Counted from the first letter of the stretch, positions 15,888-25,389 are shown. The stretch: DNA of 64,000 bases from CAVSRC01 sp963762605 (GCA_963762605.1 CAVXLJ010000031.1:111839-175838); one strand, 5' to 3'. Notes: a model not told the origin generated them from the sequence alone. A program made the numbers and translations.

Positions 15888-16805
15888 ATGTCCGCGATGC
15901 GCCTCACCGCTGTGGTTCTTGTCGCGCTGCTCTGGGGCGGCCCGGCGCAGTCGGATCAGCGTCCGGACCTGGAATTCCACTATGCCATCCCGTCCGTCGC
16001 TTTCGCACGCGGCACCGGCCCGGTCGTCGGCATCGATGCCGGACACCACAATTACCACACGGCCGATGGCCGCTTTGCGCCTTTTGCCAGACTGATTGAG
16101 GATGACGGCTTTCGTGTCCGTTCGCTGAACGGCTCCTTCGACCAGCGTGAGCTTTCCGGCATCAACATCCTTGTTGTCGTCAATGCGCTGAACGCGATCA
16201 ACGTCAACCGTTTCGCGCTGCCAACACCGTCCGCTTTCACCACCGACGAAATCAATGCCGTGGGGACATGGGTGAAGGGTGGCGGTTCGCTGCTGCTGAT
16301 CGCCGACCACATGCCGTGGGCCGGCGCCGCGGCCGATCTCGCCAAGTCTTTCGGCTTCGGGTTTGTCAACGGCTACGTGTACAAGTGGGGCGACGGCTCG
16401 GCAGAAATCACTTTTACGCCCAATAATGGTCTTATCGTGGACGATCTCGGCGTTGGCCTTCCTCCGACCAGGAAGTTCGTGACGTTTACTGGTCAGGCGT
16501 TCACGGTGCCTGACGAGGCGGCGCCCCTGCTTTTTCTAATGGGTTCATACTTCGCGGTGCTGCCGGCGATCGCCGGCCACCTGAAAGGAGCACCCGCGGT
16601 CGACGTCAGCAACTATTCCCAAGGTGCGATCCGCGACTATGGCGCGGGCCGTATCGCGGTTTTCGGCGAGGCTGGGGCCTTCTCGGCCCAGATCGGAGAC
16701 GACGGCAGCAAAGTGGGAATGAACGCCGATGGCGCCGAAGACAATGCCGGCTTCGTGCTGAAAGTCATGCGGTGGCTGGCCAGATATGTGCCGCCGGCGC
16801 GCTGA
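15888..16805 (+). CDS. Exported DUF4350-like protein
   Basis: 305 aa with an N-terminal signal peptide (MRLTAVVLVALLWGGPAQSD). The central part (DEINAVGTWVKGGGSLLLIADHMPWAGAAADLAKSFGF) resembles the class I glutamine amidotransferase-like fold of DUF4350-type proteins. I see no catalytic Cys triad. It lies between two copies of a duplicated segment and is followed by a truncated SDR gene. Its role is unknown and probably periplasmic. Confidence 0.65.
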   Translation: MSAMRLTAVVLVALLWGGPAQSDQRPDLEFHYAIPSVAFARGTGPVVGIDAGHHNYHTADGRFAPFARLIEDDGFRVRSLNGSFDQRELSGINILVVVNALNAINVNRFALPTPSAFTTDEINAVGTWVKGGGSLLLIADHMPWAGAAADLAKSFGFGFVNGYVYKWGDGSAEITFTPNNGLIVDDLGVGLPPTRKFVTFTGQAFTVPDEAAPLLFLMGSYFAVLPAIAGHLKGAPAVDVSNYSQGAIRDYGAGRIAVFGEAGAFSAQIGDDGSKVGMNADGAEDNAGFVLKVMRWLARYVPPAR

Positions 16806-16855
16806 AACCGAGCCATCGCGCACTCCAATCCACCTCGCGGGAGGAAATCGATACG

Positions 16856-17152
16856 ATGGCCAAACCAGTCGCAGCAATTGTCGGCATCGGTCCCGGCAAC
16901 GGGGCGACGTTGGCGCGTCGCTTCGCCGCCGACCGTCGCGTCGCGCTCTCGTCGCGCAGCATCGACTTTTCCGAAAAGCTCGCCGCCGAGATCGGCGATG
17001 CCCGCGCCTATGGCTGCGACATCACCGAGGCGCAAGCCATCGACAGCGCCTTCGATGCCGTCGCGGCCGAGTTCGGCGCCATCGATACGCTGGTCTACAA
17101 CGCCGTTCGAGGTCGAGGCGCGGCCGTTCGCCGAGAAATGGTAAGCGGCTAA
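16856..17152 (+). pseudogene. Truncated second SDR gene
   Basis: It starts with a good ribosome binding site (GGGAGGAAA) and MAKPVAAIVGIGPGNGA, about 80% identical to the SDR at 14781 over the first 80 residues to LVYNA. There it jumps, out of frame, into the last codons of the SDR gene (the FEVEARPFAEKW region), losing roughly 137 codons including the active-site part. The joint at 17101-17106 matches the start of the duplicated segment. Confidence 0.85.
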
Positions 17153-17407
17153 ACGGTCCTCTCCTCCGCCGCGACGGCACGTTTCGCGCCCTGGGCCAGA
17201 AGCCGGGCGAGCCGCTCGGTCACCGCCGTCACGAAGCGCGGGTCGGCGGCAAGGTCCTGCCCGAACACCTTCTCGACGCCGAGGAAGGCGCGCACCAGCC
17301 GTTCGGCGTCACGCCCCGCGGCATCGGCAAGCTTGCGCAGGTCGGCGGCTAGCGGGTCGCGGACGTCGATCGCCTGGCCCTTCTCGTCGGTTCCGGTGAC
17401 GTAGCGC
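17104..17407. repeat. Segmental duplication, copy 2
   Basis: Partner of 15439-15741. This copy is contiguous with the complete dehydrogenase gene. Confidence 0.88.
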
Positions 17408-18642
17408 ATCCATCCGGCGACACCCAGCGCCAGGCGCCCGAACGGCGCCCCGCGCTGCAGACAGTCGCGGATGGTGCCGAGCAGCCGCTGCGGCAGCTTC
17501 TGGCTGCCGTCCATGCAGATCTGCCAGGTTCGGTGCTTCAGCGCCGGATTGCGGAAGCGGTCGAGCAGCGCCGCCTTGTAGCCGGCAAGGTCGGTCGAGG
17601 GCGGCACCGCCAGCGTCGACGTCACCTCCTCCATCAGCGACGCCACGAAGCGGGCATAGGAGGCATCGCCCATCACGTCGGAAACGAATTGGTAGCCGGC
17701 GAGATAGCCGAGATAGGAGAGGCTCGAATGGGCGCCGTTGAGGAGCCTGAGCTTCATCTGCTCATAGGGCGCGACATCGGCGACCATCTCGGCGCCGGTC
17801 GTCTCGAAGGCGGGGCGCCCGGTCGGGAAGCGGTCCTCGATCACCCATTGCGAGAACGGCTCGGTGACCACCGGCCAGGCATCGGTGACGCCCAGCGCCG
17901 CGTCGACGCGGGTGCGGTCCTCGTCGGTGGTCGCCGGCGTGATGCGGTCGACCATGGTCGAGGGGAAAGCGATCTCGCCGGCGACCCAGGCACCGAGATC
18001 GGTGTCGCGCAGCTCGGCGAAGCGGGTGAGGATGCGCCGCGCCACAGTGCCGTTCGCTGGCAGGTTGTCGCAGGTAAGCACGGTGAACGGCGCCACGCCC
18101 GCCGCCCGCCGCCGCGCCAGCGCCTCGATGACCAGCCCCGGCGCGGTGCCGGGCGCGTGCGGCGTCTTGAGGTCCTGCATGATGCCGGCGTCGGCCTCGT
18201 TGAGCGCGCCGGTCGCCGGATCGTGGCAGTAGCCCTTCTCGGTCACCGTCAGCGTGACGATGCGCACCCGTGGATCGGACATGGCGGCAAGCAGGCGTTC
18301 GCGCTCTTGCGTTGCGACGATCACGTCGATGACGCTGCCGACGATGCGCAGCTTCTCGCCTTCGCCCGAGCGCACCGACAGGGTGTAGAGGCAGTCCTGC
18401 GGCTTCAGCGCGTCGCGCGTGGCGGCGCTTCTCAGGCTCGCGGCGACGATCGCCCAGCCCGGATCGAGCGCCAGGGCGTCGTCGACGTGGACGGCCTGGT
18501 GGGCGCGGTGGAAGGCGCCGATGCCGAGATGCACGATGCCCGGCTGCAATTTCGACCGGTCATAGGCCGGCCGCACGATCGTCTTCGGCAGCGTGGCGAG
18601 CGCGGCTTCGCGGAGCCGTGCGCGGCTGCTGTCCGCTGTCAT
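17149..18642 (-). CDS. Mannitol dehydrogenase-family protein, probably mannonate (fructuronate) oxidoreductase
   Basis: 497 aa, the usual length of polyol-specific long-chain dehydrogenases. Visible features are the N-terminal Rossmann region IVHLGIGAFHRAHQAVHVDD, the domain signature TVTEKGYC, LTCDNLPANG and, in the catalytic part, EQMKLRLLNGAHSSLSYLGYL, which carries the conserved Lys and Asn-x4-His. The family includes mannitol 2-dehydrogenase and fructuronate reductase (UxuB). The adjacent ManD-type dehydratase and TRAP transporter favour reduction of fructuronate to mannonate or the reverse. It probably ends the minus-strand operon dctP-dctQ-dctM, 118 bp downstream of dctM. Confidence 0.87.
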   Translation of the reverse strand: MTADSSRARLREAALATLPKTIVRPAYDRSKLQPGIVHLGIGAFHRAHQAVHVDDALALDPGWAIVAASLRSAATRDALKPQDCLYTLSVRSGEGEKLRIVGSVIDVIVATQERERLLAAMSDPRVRIVTLTVTEKGYCHDPATGALNEADAGIMQDLKTPHAPGTAPGLVIEALARRRAAGVAPFTVLTCDNLPANGTVARRILTRFAELRDTDLGAWVAGEIAFPSTMVDRITPATTDEDRTRVDAALGVTDAWPVVTEPFSQWVIEDRFPTGRPAFETTGAEMVADVAPYEQMKLRLLNGAHSSLSYLGYLAGYQFVSDVMGDASYARFVASLMEEVTSTLAVPPSTDLAGYKAALLDRFRNPALKHRTWQICMDGSQKLPQRLLGTIRDCLQRGAPFGRLALGVAGWMRYVTGTDEKGQAIDVRDPLAADLRKLADAAGRDAERLVRAFLGVEKVFGQDLAADPRFVTAVTERLARLLAQGAKRAVAAEERTV

Positions 18643-18760
18643 GGGCGATCTTCCTCCTTAGAGCCTCTGGCGGCCCGATGGGGCGCGGACCATAAGGATC
18701 GGCCGGAAATCGTCGCCGGTCATTGATCTGTTTGGAATCCGGGTCCGCCCCGGGCCGGGA

Positions 18761-20038
18761 TCACATCAGAAGGTTGGGCAGAAAGAGCACCACCTGGGGG
18801 AAAAACGCAAGGATGGCGACCTCGACGAGGATCGCCAGGATGAACGGAATGGATTCGACGACGTATTCCTCGACCGGTGTGTTGAGCAGGCTGCACACGG
18901 TGTACATGCACACCCCGACCGGCGGCGTCATCGAGCCAAGCGTCACGATGGTCATCATCAGGATGCCGAAATGCACGTCGTCGACGCCGAGCGGGCGAAC
19001 GATCGGCAGGAAGATCGGCGTCAGCAGGAGCACCAGCACGGTGCTTTCGACAAACAACCCGGCGATGAAGACAAACAGCAGCAGCAGCCCGACGATCGCC
19101 ATCGGATTGGTCGTCAGGTGGATCAGCGCGGAGGCGATTTCCTGCGGCGCCTGCTCGAAGATGATGGCGTAGCCGACCATGCCGGAGAAGACGATGATCA
19201 GCATGATCATGCCGATATCGGTCACCGCTTGGCCGAGCGCCTCCATCAGCCCCGACCAGGTCATCTCGCGATGCGCGACGACCCCGACGATGGCGGCGTA
19301 GACGACGGCGAAGGCACCGACTTCGGAGGGCGTAAACAGGCCGCCGCGGATGGCGATGAGCAGCGCCAGCGGAAAGATCAGCGCCCACTTCGCATCGGCG
19401 ACGGCGTGCCAGACCGCTTTCATCGTCGGCCGCGTCGCCATTTCCGAGCGATAGTTCCGCCGCCGTGCGATGAACCAGGTCGTGGTCATCAGAAACGTCA
19501 TCATCAGCAGGCCGGGGATGACACCGGCGAGGAACAGCCGCCCGATCGAGACGCTGCCGACGAAGCCGTAGAGGATGAGGCCGATGCTCGGCGGGATGGT
19601 GGAGGTGATGAGCGACCCGACGGCGATGACGGCGGAGGTGAAGCCCTTGGAATAGCCGGCCTTGATGAGGTTGGGCCCGAGGATGCGCGCCTCCATCGCC
19701 GCGTCGGCAACCGCCGCGCCGGAGACGCCGCCCATCAGCGTGGAGAGCACGATGCAAACCTGGGCCAGCCCGCCGGCCATCCATGACACCAGCACGTTGG
19801 AGCAGTTGATCAGCCGTGAGGTGATCCCCGAATGGTTCATCATGTGTCCGGCCAGCAGGAAGAACGGCACGGCGAGCAGCGGGAAGCTCTGCGAGGCCGT
19901 CGCCACCTGCTGGACGCCGATGGAGACCGGGATCGATCCGTTGGTCAGGAAGAAGGTGAAGCCGGCCATGCCGATGGCGAAGGCAATCGGCAGTCCGGCC
20001 AGCATCAACACCAGGAAGGTCAGCGAGAGCAGCGTCAC
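18761..20038 (-). CDS. dctM: TRAP transporter large permease (DctM type)
   Basis: 425 aa, about 12 transmembrane segments, typical for the large TRAP subunit that forms the Na+-coupled channel. Landmarks are LTFLVLMLAGLPIAFAIGMAG at the start and GGVSGAAVADAAMEARI, the conserved region of the family. I chose the GTG at 20038 because it overlaps the dctQ stop (GTGA) and homology begins there. The longer reading to 20155 overlaps dctQ without support. Confidence 0.93.
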   Translation of the reverse strand: MTLLSLTFLVLMLAGLPIAFAIGMAGFTFFLTNGSIPVSIGVQQVATASQSFPLLAVPFFLLAGHMMNHSGITSRLINCSNVLVSWMAGGLAQVCIVLSTLMGGVSGAAVADAAMEARILGPNLIKAGYSKGFTSAVIAVGSLITSTIPPSIGLILYGFVGSVSIGRLFLAGVIPGLLMMTFLMTTTWFIARRRNYRSEMATRPTMKAVWHAVADAKWALIFPLALLIAIRGGLFTPSEVGAFAVVYAAIVGVVAHREMTWSGLMEALGQAVTDIGMIMLIIVFSGMVGYAIIFEQAPQEIASALIHLTTNPMAIVGLLLLFVFIAGLFVESTVLVLLLTPIFLPIVRPLGVDDVHFGILMMTIVTLGSMTPPVGVCMYTVCSLLNTPVEEYVVESIPFILAILVEVAILAFFPQVVLFLPNLLM

Positions 20039-20547
20039 AGCACGTCTTCCACTTCGCCGCGGTGCGGATCGGAGAAGATCAGGCGGTTCTCCGTCCGCCA
20101 GGTGCGGATGAGCTTGATGACGTGGCCGGTGAGCGTGATCGCGAGCATCAGGCAACCGACCGGCACGGCGCCGGTGACAAAGGCGTAGCTGATGCCGCTA
20201 TCACCGAAGACCCGCTGGATGTTGAGCGTGGTGAGCTTGTAGCCCTCCCACACCATGATCAGCAGGAAGGCGAGCGTCAGCACGGCAAGCGCTATCTCGA
20301 TGACCCGACGCCAGCCGAGCGGCATCCAGCGCACGGCGAGGTCCATGCCGATATGGGCGTGCTTGCGCAGCGCTTGGTTGGCGCCGATGAAAGCGATCCA
20401 CAGGAAGAGAAGCTGGGCAAGGTCGACCGACCAGATCAGCGGGTGGTCGAACCAGCGCAGCACGCCGGCCGCGAAGACGAGGACGACGATGACGACAAGC
20501 AGGAGCTTGCCGATCGTGGACTCCACACGAAGCAGAAAATTCGACAT
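20035..20547 (-). CDS. dctQ: TRAP transporter small permease (DctQ type)
   Basis: 170 aa, four transmembrane segments. The family hallmark is DLAQLLFLWIAFIGANQALRKHAHIGMDL near the middle. It partners the large permease, with which it overlaps by 4 bp. Confidence 0.92.
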   Translation of the reverse strand: MSNFLLRVESTIGKLLLVVIVVLVFAAGVLRWFDHPLIWSVDLAQLLFLWIAFIGANQALRKHAHIGMDLAVRWMPLGWRRVIEIALAVLTLAFLLIMVWEGYKLTTLNIQRVFGDSGISYAFVTGAVPVGCLMLAITLTGHVIKLIRTWRTENRLIFSDPHRGEVEDVL

Positions 20548-20575
20548 CCCCGCCCACCCGAATCGAAGGAAAACA

Positions 20576-20600
20576 GGCCGGCCCGACGTCCGGGCCGGCC
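20576..20600 (-). terminator. Hairpin between dctP and dctQ
   Basis: A perfect 10-bp stem GGCCGGCCCG/CGGGCCGGCC with a 5-base loop lies 16 bp after the dctP stop. Such structures often leave the binding-protein mRNA more abundant than the permease part, by partial termination or by protecting the 3' end. Confidence 0.6.
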
Positions 20601-20616
20601 CGCCGTCTTGGGGTCT

Positions 20617-21600
20617 TCACTTGGCGAGGATCGGCTCGATCTGTTTGCGCAGGTCGGAATAGCCGAGGATATCGTATACCTTGGCGGTCGCCTGGACGAA
20701 CGGAGTGACATCGATCTCGTTGATCGTCACGCCCTTGTCCGCCATCATCTTCTCGTAGTGGGCGAGCGAATCCCTGGTCCCGTACGAAGCCACGTCGCCG
20801 GCCGAAACCGCGTCATCGCGAAGGATCTTCTGGATATCGGGGGGGAGCTTGTCGAACCAGCCGGCGCTGGTCACCACGCCGGTGATCAGATTGATGTGGC
20901 CGGTCTTGGTGATGTACTTGATCACCTCGTAGAGGCGCGCCCCCCAGACCGCCGGATCCTGGGCCTCGACAGCGTCGATGACGTGCTGCTGCAACGCCGG
21001 ATAGACGTCGGTCCAGCCCATCGGCGTCGGCGTGGCGCCCATCGCCTTGACGGTCTCCATCCACACCGGAGCGCCCGGCGTGCGCATGCGGATGCCCTTG
21101 AGGTCGGCGGGCGTCTTGACCGGGACGTTGGTCAGCAGGTTGCGCTCGCCTTGCCACCAGTTGAACGACAGCACCTGCAGCCCGGCGGCATCATGCAGCT
21201 TCTTCACCCAGCCCTCGAAGAGGTCCGAGGTCACCACCTTGCGGATGCCATCGTAGCCCTGGGCGAGGTACGGCGCGCCGAGGATGCCGAATTCCTTGGT
21301 GTAGACGGCAAGACGGCCGCCGTCGACGACCACCGCGACGTTGCCGCCGGCACGCGCCTGCTCGAGCACGTCCTCGTCCTTGCCAAGCTGCGAGCTCGGG
21401 AAGAGGCGCACTTCAACGGCGCCCTTGGTGTCCGCCTCGACCTTCTGCTTATAGGCCTCGAGGCCCTTGAACAGCGGGTCGTCGGTGGTCAGCGCCGAAT
21501 TGATGTTCAGCGTATAGTCGGCGGCAAGGCCGACTCGCGGCAATGCCATGGCGGCCACGGTCGCCAGCAATGCAAATGCGATGCGCGGAAATCCCTTCAT
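20617..21600 (-). CDS. dctP: TRAP transporter substrate-binding protein (DctP family)
   Basis: 327 aa, periplasmic, with a clear signal peptide (FALLATVAAMALPRVGLA-AD). DctP features include GEVEVRLFPSSQLGKDEDVLEQ-like text (GAVEVRLFPSSQLGK), the Arg-bearing segment DLKGIRMRTPGAPVWMETVKAMGATPTPM that binds the substrate carboxylate, and DAVEAQDPAVW. Of two adjacent ATGs I prefer 21600, since GGGAGGAA is too close to the one at 21603. The neighbouring enzymes suggest a hexuronate or aldonate substrate. It is divergent from gntR. Confidence 0.92.
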   Translation of the reverse strand: MKGFPRIAFALLATVAAMALPRVGLAADYTLNINSALTTDDPLFKGLEAYKQKVEADTKGAVEVRLFPSSQLGKDEDVLEQARAGGNVAVVVDGGRLAVYTKEFGILGAPYLAQGYDGIRKVVTSDLFEGWVKKLHDAAGLQVLSFNWWQGERNLLTNVPVKTPADLKGIRMRTPGAPVWMETVKAMGATPTPMGWTDVYPALQQHVIDAVEAQDPAVWGARLYEVIKYITKTGHINLITGVVTSAGWFDKLPPDIQKILRDDAVSAGDVASYGTRDSLAHYEKMMADKGVTINEIDVTPFVQATAKVYDILGYSDLRKQIEPILAK

Positions 21601-21664
21601 CATTTCCTCCCGTTTCCTCCCGTTCGGGACAATCCAGGCAGCAGTCCGTCTGGACGTCCTTGTC

Positions 21665-21687
21665 TGGTATGGTAGTATGGTACATGG
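21665..21687. promoter_or_regulatory. Candidate operator of the GntR regulator
   Basis: Two tandem copies of GTATGGTA (21667-21674, 21675-21682) followed by CAT lie in the 136-bp divergent region between dctP and gntR. FCD-type GntR proteins often bind TGGTnnnACCA-like sites near their own promoter. Assignment is by position and repetition only. Confidence 0.4.
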
Positions 21688-21736
21688 AAAAGTGCAAGGA
21701 TGTTGTTCGGCCAACGGACACTGACGGACCAGGCGA

Positions 21737-22510
21737 ATGAAGCGAGGAGACGGCTCGGTGGCAGGCACGGTGATCGAGCGGAAATCGGTCTATGCGCGGA
21801 TACCGGGCGAACCGACCGCGCGGCAGGTTTTCCGCGAATTGAAGAGCGCCATCGTCACGATGGGACTGACCCCGGGGCAGGCACTTTCCGAAAACGAGAT
21901 CGCGACGCTGCTCGGCGTCAGCCGCCAGCCGGTGCGCGAAGCCTTCATCAAGCTCAGCGAAGCCGGATTCGTGCGCATTCTCCCGCAACGCGGCACCTTC
22001 GTCGTGAAGATTTCGGTCAAGCAGGTGACCGACGCGCGCTTCGTCCGCGAAGCGGTCGAGGTCGCAGTGGCACGCAAGGCATGCGCGGTCATGACGGCGC
22101 CGGCGATCGCCGATCTGCGCAGCAATATCGAAGGGCAGCGCGTCGCTGCGGCCGAAGCCGCCCCTGCCCGCTTCCTCGCCCTTGACGAAGCGTTCCATCG
22201 CGGTCTGGCACTCGGCGTCGATTGCGATTATGCGTGGCGCGTCGTCGAAGAGGTGAAGGCGCAGATGGACCGCGTTCGCTATCTGAGCCTGCCGCAGGCG
22301 ACCCCGGTCTCACGCCTCGTCGAGCAGCATGTCGCGATCCTCGACGCCATCGAGGCCGCCGACGAAGCGCGCGCCGAGGCGGCGGTGCGCACGCATCTCG
22401 GAGAAATCCTGACCTCGCTGCCGGTGCTGGAAATGCAGTTTCCCGATCTCTTCGAGAACGACCAGGAAACAGAACCAGCGCCAGCGCCGCCGCAGCCAGC
22501 CGGTACATAA
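21737..22510 (+). CDS. GntR-family regulator, FCD type
   Basis: 257 aa. The N-terminal winged helix is in QVFRELKSAIVTMGLTPGQ and SENEIATLLGVSRQPVREAFIKLSEAGFVRILPQRGTFV. The C-terminal all-helical FCD domain shows the metal/ligand-site pattern D-x3-H (LDEAFHRGL) and a later His (VEQHVAIL). It likely represses the TRAP/dehydrogenase and manD transcripts until a hexuronate intermediate is present. manD follows 15 bp later. Confidence 0.88.
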   Translation: MKRGDGSVAGTVIERKSVYARIPGEPTARQVFRELKSAIVTMGLTPGQALSENEIATLLGVSRQPVREAFIKLSEAGFVRILPQRGTFVVKISVKQVTDARFVREAVEVAVARKACAVMTAPAIADLRSNIEGQRVAAAEAAPARFLALDEAFHRGLALGVDCDYAWRVVEEVKAQMDRVRYLSLPQATPVSRLVEQHVAILDAIEAADEARAEAAVRTHLGEILTSLPVLEMQFPDLFENDQETEPAPAPPQPAGT

Positions 22511-22525
22511 GAGGGCGACAACGAA

Positions 22526-23734
22526 ATGAAGATTACGGAAGCGAAAGTCATCATCACCTGCCCTGACCGCAACTTCGTCACGCTCAAGATCGTGACCGAC
22601 GAGGGCCTTTACGGGGTCGGCGACGGCACCCTCAACGGCCGTGAGCTTGCGGTCGCCTCCTACCTCAAGGATCACATCGCGCCGCTCTTGATCGGCCGCG
22701 ATCCGCACCAGATCGAGGATATCTGGCAGTATCTGGCCAAGGGTGCCTACTGGCGGCGCGGACCGGTGACCATGGCGTCGATCGGCGCCGTCGACACCGC
22801 GCTCTGGGACATCAAGGCGAAAGCCGCCGGGCTGCCGCTCTACCAGCTTCTCGGTGGCAAGAGCCGCTCCGGCGTCATGGTCTATGGCCACGCCAACGGG
22901 CGCGACATCCCCGAGACGCTCGACGCTGTCGGGCAGTATCTTGAGCAGGGCTACAAGGCGGTACGGGCGCAATCGGGCATTCCCGGGCTCGATTCGGTCT
23001 ATGGCGTGGCGCGCGGCAAGTTCTATTACGAGCCGGCGGTGAAGGGGCTGGTCGAGGAATCGCTCTGGTCGACCGAGAAGTATCTCGATTTCGCGCCCAA
23101 GCTCTTCGATGCGGTGCGGTCGAAGTTCGGCTTCGATTTCCACCTGCTGCACGATGCCCATCACCGGTTGACGCCGATCGAGGCCGGGCGGTTGGGCAAG
23201 AGCCTGGAGCCCTATCGCCTGTTCTGGCTGGAGGACCCGACACCGGCGGAGAACCAGGAGTCGCTCAAGCTCATCCGCCAGCACACCGTCACGCCGATCG
23301 CCATCGGCGAGGTGTTCAACTCCATCCACGATGCCCGCGAGATCATTCAGAACCAGTATTGCGACTACATTCGCATGGCCGTGGTCCATTCGGGCGGCAT
23401 CACGCAACTGCGCAAGGTCGCGATGCTCGCCGAGCTCTATCAGGTGCGGACCGGCTGCCACGGCGCCACCGACCTGTCGCCGGTGTGCCTGGGCGCGGCG
23501 CTGCACTTCGATCTCTGGGTGCCGAACTTCGGCATTCAGGAATACATGCACCACAGCGACAAGACCAACGAGGTCTTCCCGCACGCCTATTCGTTCAAGG
23601 ACGGCTATCTCTATCCCGGCGACGTGCCCGGCCACGGCGTCGACATCGACGAGAAGCTGGCGGCCAAATACGAGTACGAGCCGGCCTATCTGCCGGTCGC
23701 CCGTCTGCAAGACGGGACGATGTGGAGCTGGTAG
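22526..23734 (+). CDS. manD: D-mannonate dehydratase, enolase superfamily (ManD/RspA type)
   Basis: 402 aa, the family length. Landmarks include PVTMASIGAVDTALWDIKAKAAGLPLYQLLGG, VYGHANG, FHLLHDAHHRLTP (metal and base residues), FWLEDPTPAENQ, IAIGEVFNS, VVHSGGITQ and GCHGATDLSPV. This text is highly characteristic of ManD proteins, which dehydrate D-mannonate to 2-keto-3-deoxygluconate. Some members act on gluconate or are nearly inactive. It is co-transcribed with the GntR gene and sits opposite the transporter and dehydrogenase operon. Confidence 0.92.
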   Translation: MKITEAKVIITCPDRNFVTLKIVTDEGLYGVGDGTLNGRELAVASYLKDHIAPLLIGRDPHQIEDIWQYLAKGAYWRRGPVTMASIGAVDTALWDIKAKAAGLPLYQLLGGKSRSGVMVYGHANGRDIPETLDAVGQYLEQGYKAVRAQSGIPGLDSVYGVARGKFYYEPAVKGLVEESLWSTEKYLDFAPKLFDAVRSKFGFDFHLLHDAHHRLTPIEAGRLGKSLEPYRLFWLEDPTPAENQESLKLIRQHTVTPIAIGEVFNSIHDAREIIQNQYCDYIRMAVVHSGGITQLRKVAMLAELYQVRTGCHGATDLSPVCLGAALHFDLWVPNFGIQEYMHHSDKTNEVFPHAYSFKDGYLYPGDVPGHGVDIDEKLAAKYEYEPAYLPVARLQDGTMWSW

Positions 23735-23797
23735 GGCGCGCGGCCCCCGGTCTGCGCTGACGACAGGCTCTCCCCGATCCGCTCGGGGCGAGCCCTT

Positions 23798-25246
23798 TCA
23801 GATTTTGCGCAAAGGCAGCGACCACGCCAGAAGCATCGCGGCGCATATGAAGCCGGCGATCGTGAAGAAGGCGGCCCGAAACGCAGTACCGATTTCCGCT
23901 TCGATTGCCGCGATGCGTCCTGCGCTGAGCGATGCCAGGGCATCCGGGCCTTGCTGAAGGATCATCGCGAAGGCATGGCCCGAATTGGGGTCGATCGCCG
24001 TCATCGTCGCGAACAGCACCGCGCCGACGAGTGCGGTGCCGAGCGCCGCCCCGATCGAGCGAGAGAACGCCACCGATGCCGCGGCCGTGCCCAGCATGCC
24101 CGGACCGGCCGCGCTCTGCACGGTGACCTGGACCACCGCCATCACGGTGCCCATGAACAGTCCGCCCAGCCCGAGCAGGAATGAAAGCTGCAATCCGCTG
24201 AGATGGGGAAGCAGAACGCCGATGGCCGCCAGCACCGCCATCGCAAAGATCAGGCCGACAGAGGGAAAGATCGCCGTGTACCCGGTTCGGCTGGTGGCGA
24301 TGCCGGTCAGGATCGATCCGGCCGGCACGCTGACGGTCACCGGCAGCAGTGACAGGCCGATCGCACCGGCACTCCAGCCGAGCCCGACGCGAAGATAGAT
24401 GGGCAGGAACGTGATGACCGACACCAGGGCCGCGCCGTGGAAGAGTGCCAGCGCATCGCTGCGCCAAATGGTCGGATCGCGGAAAAGCGCGATCGGGAAC
24501 AACGGCGAGGATGCCCGCCGCTCGCGCCAGACCAGAAGGATGGCCGCGGCCACGGCCAGCGCCAGCAGACCGAGGGCGAGCGGCAGGATCGCCACGGTGA
24601 ACGCCTGGACCTGGCGGAACATCACCAGCGTCGAGACGATGAAGACAATGAACAGCACCAGCCCGCCGACATCGAAGCGAAACCGTTCATGGTCCGGCAC
24701 TTTCGCCGGCAGCCGCAGGAGCAGCAGGATCGCCAGCAAGCCGACCGGCGCACTGACGAAGAAGATCGAACGCCAGCCGAAATGCTCGGTCAGCAATCCG
24801 CCGACCACGGCGCCGAAAGCGTTGGAGAAGACCGCAACGGACGCCAGGAAGCCCTGATAGCGGGCGCGCTCGCGCGGCGGCACCGCCTCGCCGATCAACG
24901 CCTGCGCCAGCGTCATCAACCCGCCGGCGCCCAGCCCCTGCAGTACGCGCGCGGCGATCAGCAGGTCCACGCTCGGCGACAGGCCGCACAGAACCGTACC
25001 GACGATGATGATGCCGAGCGCGACGTACATCAGCCGCTTGCGGCCGAAGCTGTCGCCGAGCCGGCCGTAGACCGGCGAGGCGATGGTCGCCGCGATCAGA
25101 TAGGCGATGACGATCCAGGAAATCCGCTGCGCCTCGCCCAGTTCGCCAGCGATCGTTGGCAGGGCGGCGGAAACGATCGTTCCGTCGACCATTGCCAGGA
25201 ACATCGGCAGCATGATCGATGGAAACAGCGAGAAGAAGCGGTTCAT
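23798..25246 (-). CDS. MFS multidrug exporter, DHA2/EmrB-QacA type
   Basis: 482 aa, about 14 membrane segments. The N-terminal motif MVDGTIVSAALPTIAGELG, motif A in YGRLGDSFGRKRLMY, and motif C-like LQGLGAGGLMTLAQALIGEAVPPRERARYQG place it in the 14-TM drug:proton antiporter family. The substrate cannot be predicted. No linked regulator or membrane-fusion protein is visible. Confidence 0.88.
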   Translation of the reverse strand: MNRFFSLFPSIMLPMFLAMVDGTIVSAALPTIAGELGEAQRISWIVIAYLIAATIASPVYGRLGDSFGRKRLMYVALGIIIVGTVLCGLSPSVDLLIAARVLQGLGAGGLMTLAQALIGEAVPPRERARYQGFLASVAVFSNAFGAVVGGLLTEHFGWRSIFFVSAPVGLLAILLLLRLPAKVPDHERFRFDVGGLVLFIVFIVSTLVMFRQVQAFTVAILPLALGLLALAVAAAILLVWRERRASSPLFPIALFRDPTIWRSDALALFHGAALVSVITFLPIYLRVGLGWSAGAIGLSLLPVTVSVPAGSILTGIATSRTGYTAIFPSVGLIFAMAVLAAIGVLLPHLSGLQLSFLLGLGGLFMGTVMAVVQVTVQSAAGPGMLGTAAASVAFSRSIGAALGTALVGAVLFATMTAIDPNSGHAFAMILQQGPDALASLSAGRIAAIEAEIGTAFRAAFFTIAGFICAAMLLAWSLPLRKI

Positions 25247-25389
25247 TCCGTTGCCGGCGAGATCGGCGATGATGCAAACACGGTGGGCAACTCCGGCATG
25301 GACTTGAGGACGATGGCCGGTTGGGAAGGCGACGGGATTCGGTGTTATAGTCTTGGCGCACTTCGGTGTCTTTCCAAATGGACGCGACC

